DNA of 64,000 nucleotides from Pedobacter ginsenosidimutans (GTDB lineage Bacteria > Bacteroidota > Bacteroidia > Sphingobacteriales > Sphingobacteriaceae): NCBI RefSeq assembly GCF_001442625.1, contig NZ_LMZQ01000008.1:1-64000 (forward strand). The letters are read 5' to 3'. The position numbers were made by a program, and so were the translations under genes. The notes below the pieces were generated by a model, which saw only the letters and a list, made by a program, of their open reading frames with translations, was not told the DNA's origin and searched no databases. Shown here piece by piece: positions 62,671-64,000 of the stretch. Each line of letters begins with the position of its first letter. Position 1 is the first letter of the stretch.

Positions 62671-63837
62671 ATGAGAGCAGATCATCAGTTAAGAGCCTTT
62701 GAACAGATTTTGAGTAGTTATGATGGAAGTTTGCCCTTGCATCGTTTTCTGCCCACCTATTTTAAGCAGCATAAGCAAATGGGCTCATCCGACAGGAGAT
62801 GGGCTACACGTCATATGTATAGCTTTTTTAGATTGGGTAAGGCTTTATCGGCACTTCCACAGGAAGAACGTTTGAGTATTGCCGATTTCTTGTGTCACGA
62901 TACGCTTAGCCTTATTGTAGAGAAAAATCTACCGGAATTAAAGGAAAGTATTATACTGCCGCTGGAAGAAAAAATATCCATCATTAAAACTAAGTATCCG
63001 GATTTTGATTTGCAGGAGGTATATCCGTTTCACGCAAATCTATCTGATGGATTAGACCGGGAAGCGTTTTGCACCTCATTCTTCAAACAGCCAGATCTGT
63101 TTATCAGGGTGGCAGCAGAAGAATCTGCGGCTATTATTGCAAAATTAGAAGATGAAAACATTGCGGTTAAAGCGGTTTCAGATACTGCTTTGGCTTTACC
63201 TAACGGAACTAAGCTTGAAGCTGTTTTAAAGGAAGGCAGTTATCAGGTTCAGGATTTATCATCGCAGCATACGGGCAATTATTTTAAACCGAACAAATGG
63301 GATAAATGGTGGGATTGCTGCGCCGCATCTGGGGGGAAAACGTTGCTTTTGCATAGTTTGGAACCTGTGATTGAGCTCTTGGTTTCTGATCTGAGAGAAA
63401 GTGTACTCTTAAATTTAGATGAACGGTTCCGCTTAGCCGGGATCAAAAAGTACCATAAAAAGGAACTGGATCTTTTACAGAATAACGATCAGGTTTTACA
63501 CCACTATCAGTTTGACGGGATTATTTTAGATGCACCTTGTACCGGCTCAGGAACATGGGGGCGTACACCCGAAATGCTTACATTTTTCGAGGAACGGAAA
63601 ATTAATCAATTTGCCAGCATCCAGAAGGGGATTGTCCAAAATATTGTAAAGTATTTAAAGCCGGGTAAGCCCTTAATTTACATTACCTGCTCAGCCTTTG
63701 CCGAAGAAAATGAAGCCATTGTTCAGCATATGATTGATCAGTTGCCATTAGAACTGGAAAAAATGGAACTGATTAAAGGCTATGAAAATAGTGCGGATAC
63801 CATGTTTGTGGCGAGGTTGATTAAGCGCCAAGATTAA
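62671..63837 (+). CDS. RsmB/NOP family rRNA cytosine-5 methyltransferase-like protein
   Basis: This 388-residue SAM enzyme probably methylates cytosine in rRNA. SAM motif I is CCAASGGKT (216-224), motif IV DAPCTGSGTWGR (287-298) carries Cys290, and motif VI TCSAFAEENE (339-348) carries the nucleophile-type Cys340; both RsmB cysteines are present. The N-terminal 150 residues match the NusB-like/RNA-binding domain less clearly. It follows the lipoprotein by 35 bases and may be cotranscribed. Confidence 0.88.
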   Translation: MRADHQLRAFEQILSSYDGSLPLHRFLPTYFKQHKQMGSSDRRWATRHMYSFFRLGKALSALPQEERLSIADFLCHDTLSLIVEKNLPELKESIILPLEEKISIIKTKYPDFDLQEVYPFHANLSDGLDREAFCTSFFKQPDLFIRVAAEESAAIIAKLEDENIAVKAVSDTALALPNGTKLEAVLKEGSYQVQDLSSQHTGNYFKPNKWDKWWDCCAASGGKTLLLHSLEPVIELLVSDLRESVLLNLDERFRLAGIKKYHKKELDLLQNNDQVLHHYQFDGIILDAPCTGSGTWGRTPEMLTFFEERKINQFASIQKGIVQNIVKYLKPGKPLIYITCSAFAEENEAIVQHMIDQLPLELEKMELIKGYENSADTMFVARLIKRQD

Positions 63838-63858
63838 TCAGGATTAAATTATTCGGTT

Positions 63859-63920
63859 CGTCACCCTGAATTCATTTCAGGGTCTTAATGCATAGATGCT
63901 GAAATAAATTCAGTATGACG
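63859..63920. repeat. inverted pair of the CTGAATTTATTTCAG family repeats
   Basis: Left element 63859-63885 (CCCTGAATTCATTTCAGGG core) and right element 63894-63920 face each other as imperfect inverse copies (22 of 27). The right one equals the inverse of 44575-44601 at 26 of 27 bases. Confidence 0.75.
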
Positions 63921-64000
63921 GTCGCTTTTGACAAAACACTACGTATGTTCAAACCAGGATTTGAAATTCTTTTTGAAGTATTTTACCACTTCGATTAAAA

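Overview
The window is a slice of an AT-rich chromosome from a Bacteroidota bacterium, most likely a Sphingobacteriaceae member close to Pedobacter (inference, no database search was possible). Support comes from TAnnTTTG-type -7 promoter boxes, type IX secretion parts (PorT, a PorG/DUF6089-like protein, a cargo with a C-terminal sorting domain), a SusC/RagA-style TonB receptor, split transketolase, many lipoproteins, and several families of short palindromic intergenic repeats. No rRNA, tRNA, CRISPR array, intact prophage or replication origin was seen.

Layout. 1-3.2 kb: 3' part of kbl, then pheS coupled to a Rieske-fold lipoprotein and a TetR regulator. 3.4-9.3 kb (minus strand): secreted protein, class II Fic protein, two-gene ABC exporter, lipoprotein and carA. 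9.6-11.7 kb: panB, an RluA-type pseudouridine synthase and a lipoprotein. 11.9-23.2 kb (minus strand): lipoprotein, two-component pair, class III aminotransferase, ECF sigma/anti-sigma/periplasmic trio, split transketolase, bcp, M23 peptidase with an FAH-family enzyme, and a T9SS cargo. 23.4-29.6 kb: kup with a 50-residue membrane protein, a REP-associated tyrosine transposase carrying a large palindrome inside its own reading frame, an APC permease and an MFS exporter. 30-33.4 kb (minus strand): M3 peptidase, UbiA-family prenyltransferase and ysxC. 33.5-45.6 kb (plus strand): ubiE-porT, an SDR, a YqeY protein, then an envelope cluster (hydrolase, CBS protein, nadK, PorG-like, uppS, bamA, two Skp/OmpH chaperones) and murI. 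46-52.8 kb (minus strand): a four-gene operon of TonB receptor, DUF4876-like lipoprotein, DUF6850-like barrel and dihaem cytochrome c peroxidase. 53-64 kb: a long PurF-like protein, LysE exporter, FucP-type MFS transporter, dCMP deaminase-like protein, lipoprotein, guaA, a periplasmic-binding lipoprotein and an RsmB-like methyltransferase.

Most genes are housekeeping. The most unusual signals are non-coding or at the DNA/protein border: (i) the transposase with an in-frame palindrome of 22-bp perfect arms; (ii) paired palindromic repeats that fill whole intercistronic gaps, overlap the upstream stop codon and place a G-rich Shine-Dalgarno-like tract before the next start, with a relative read in-frame in an ABC permease; (iii) five genes whose TAnnTTTG box lies only 3-5 bases before the ATG, predicting leaderless mRNAs; (iv) two near-identical TTAGA-N5-TCTAA operator-like palindromes flanking the promoter of the TonB/peroxidase operon.

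Functional links: ubiE-porT and the PorG-like-uppS-bamA-skp block tie isoprenoid carrier synthesis to outer-membrane and type IX secretion assembly. The receptor-peroxidase operon looks like a regulated metal or haem acquisition locus (inference).
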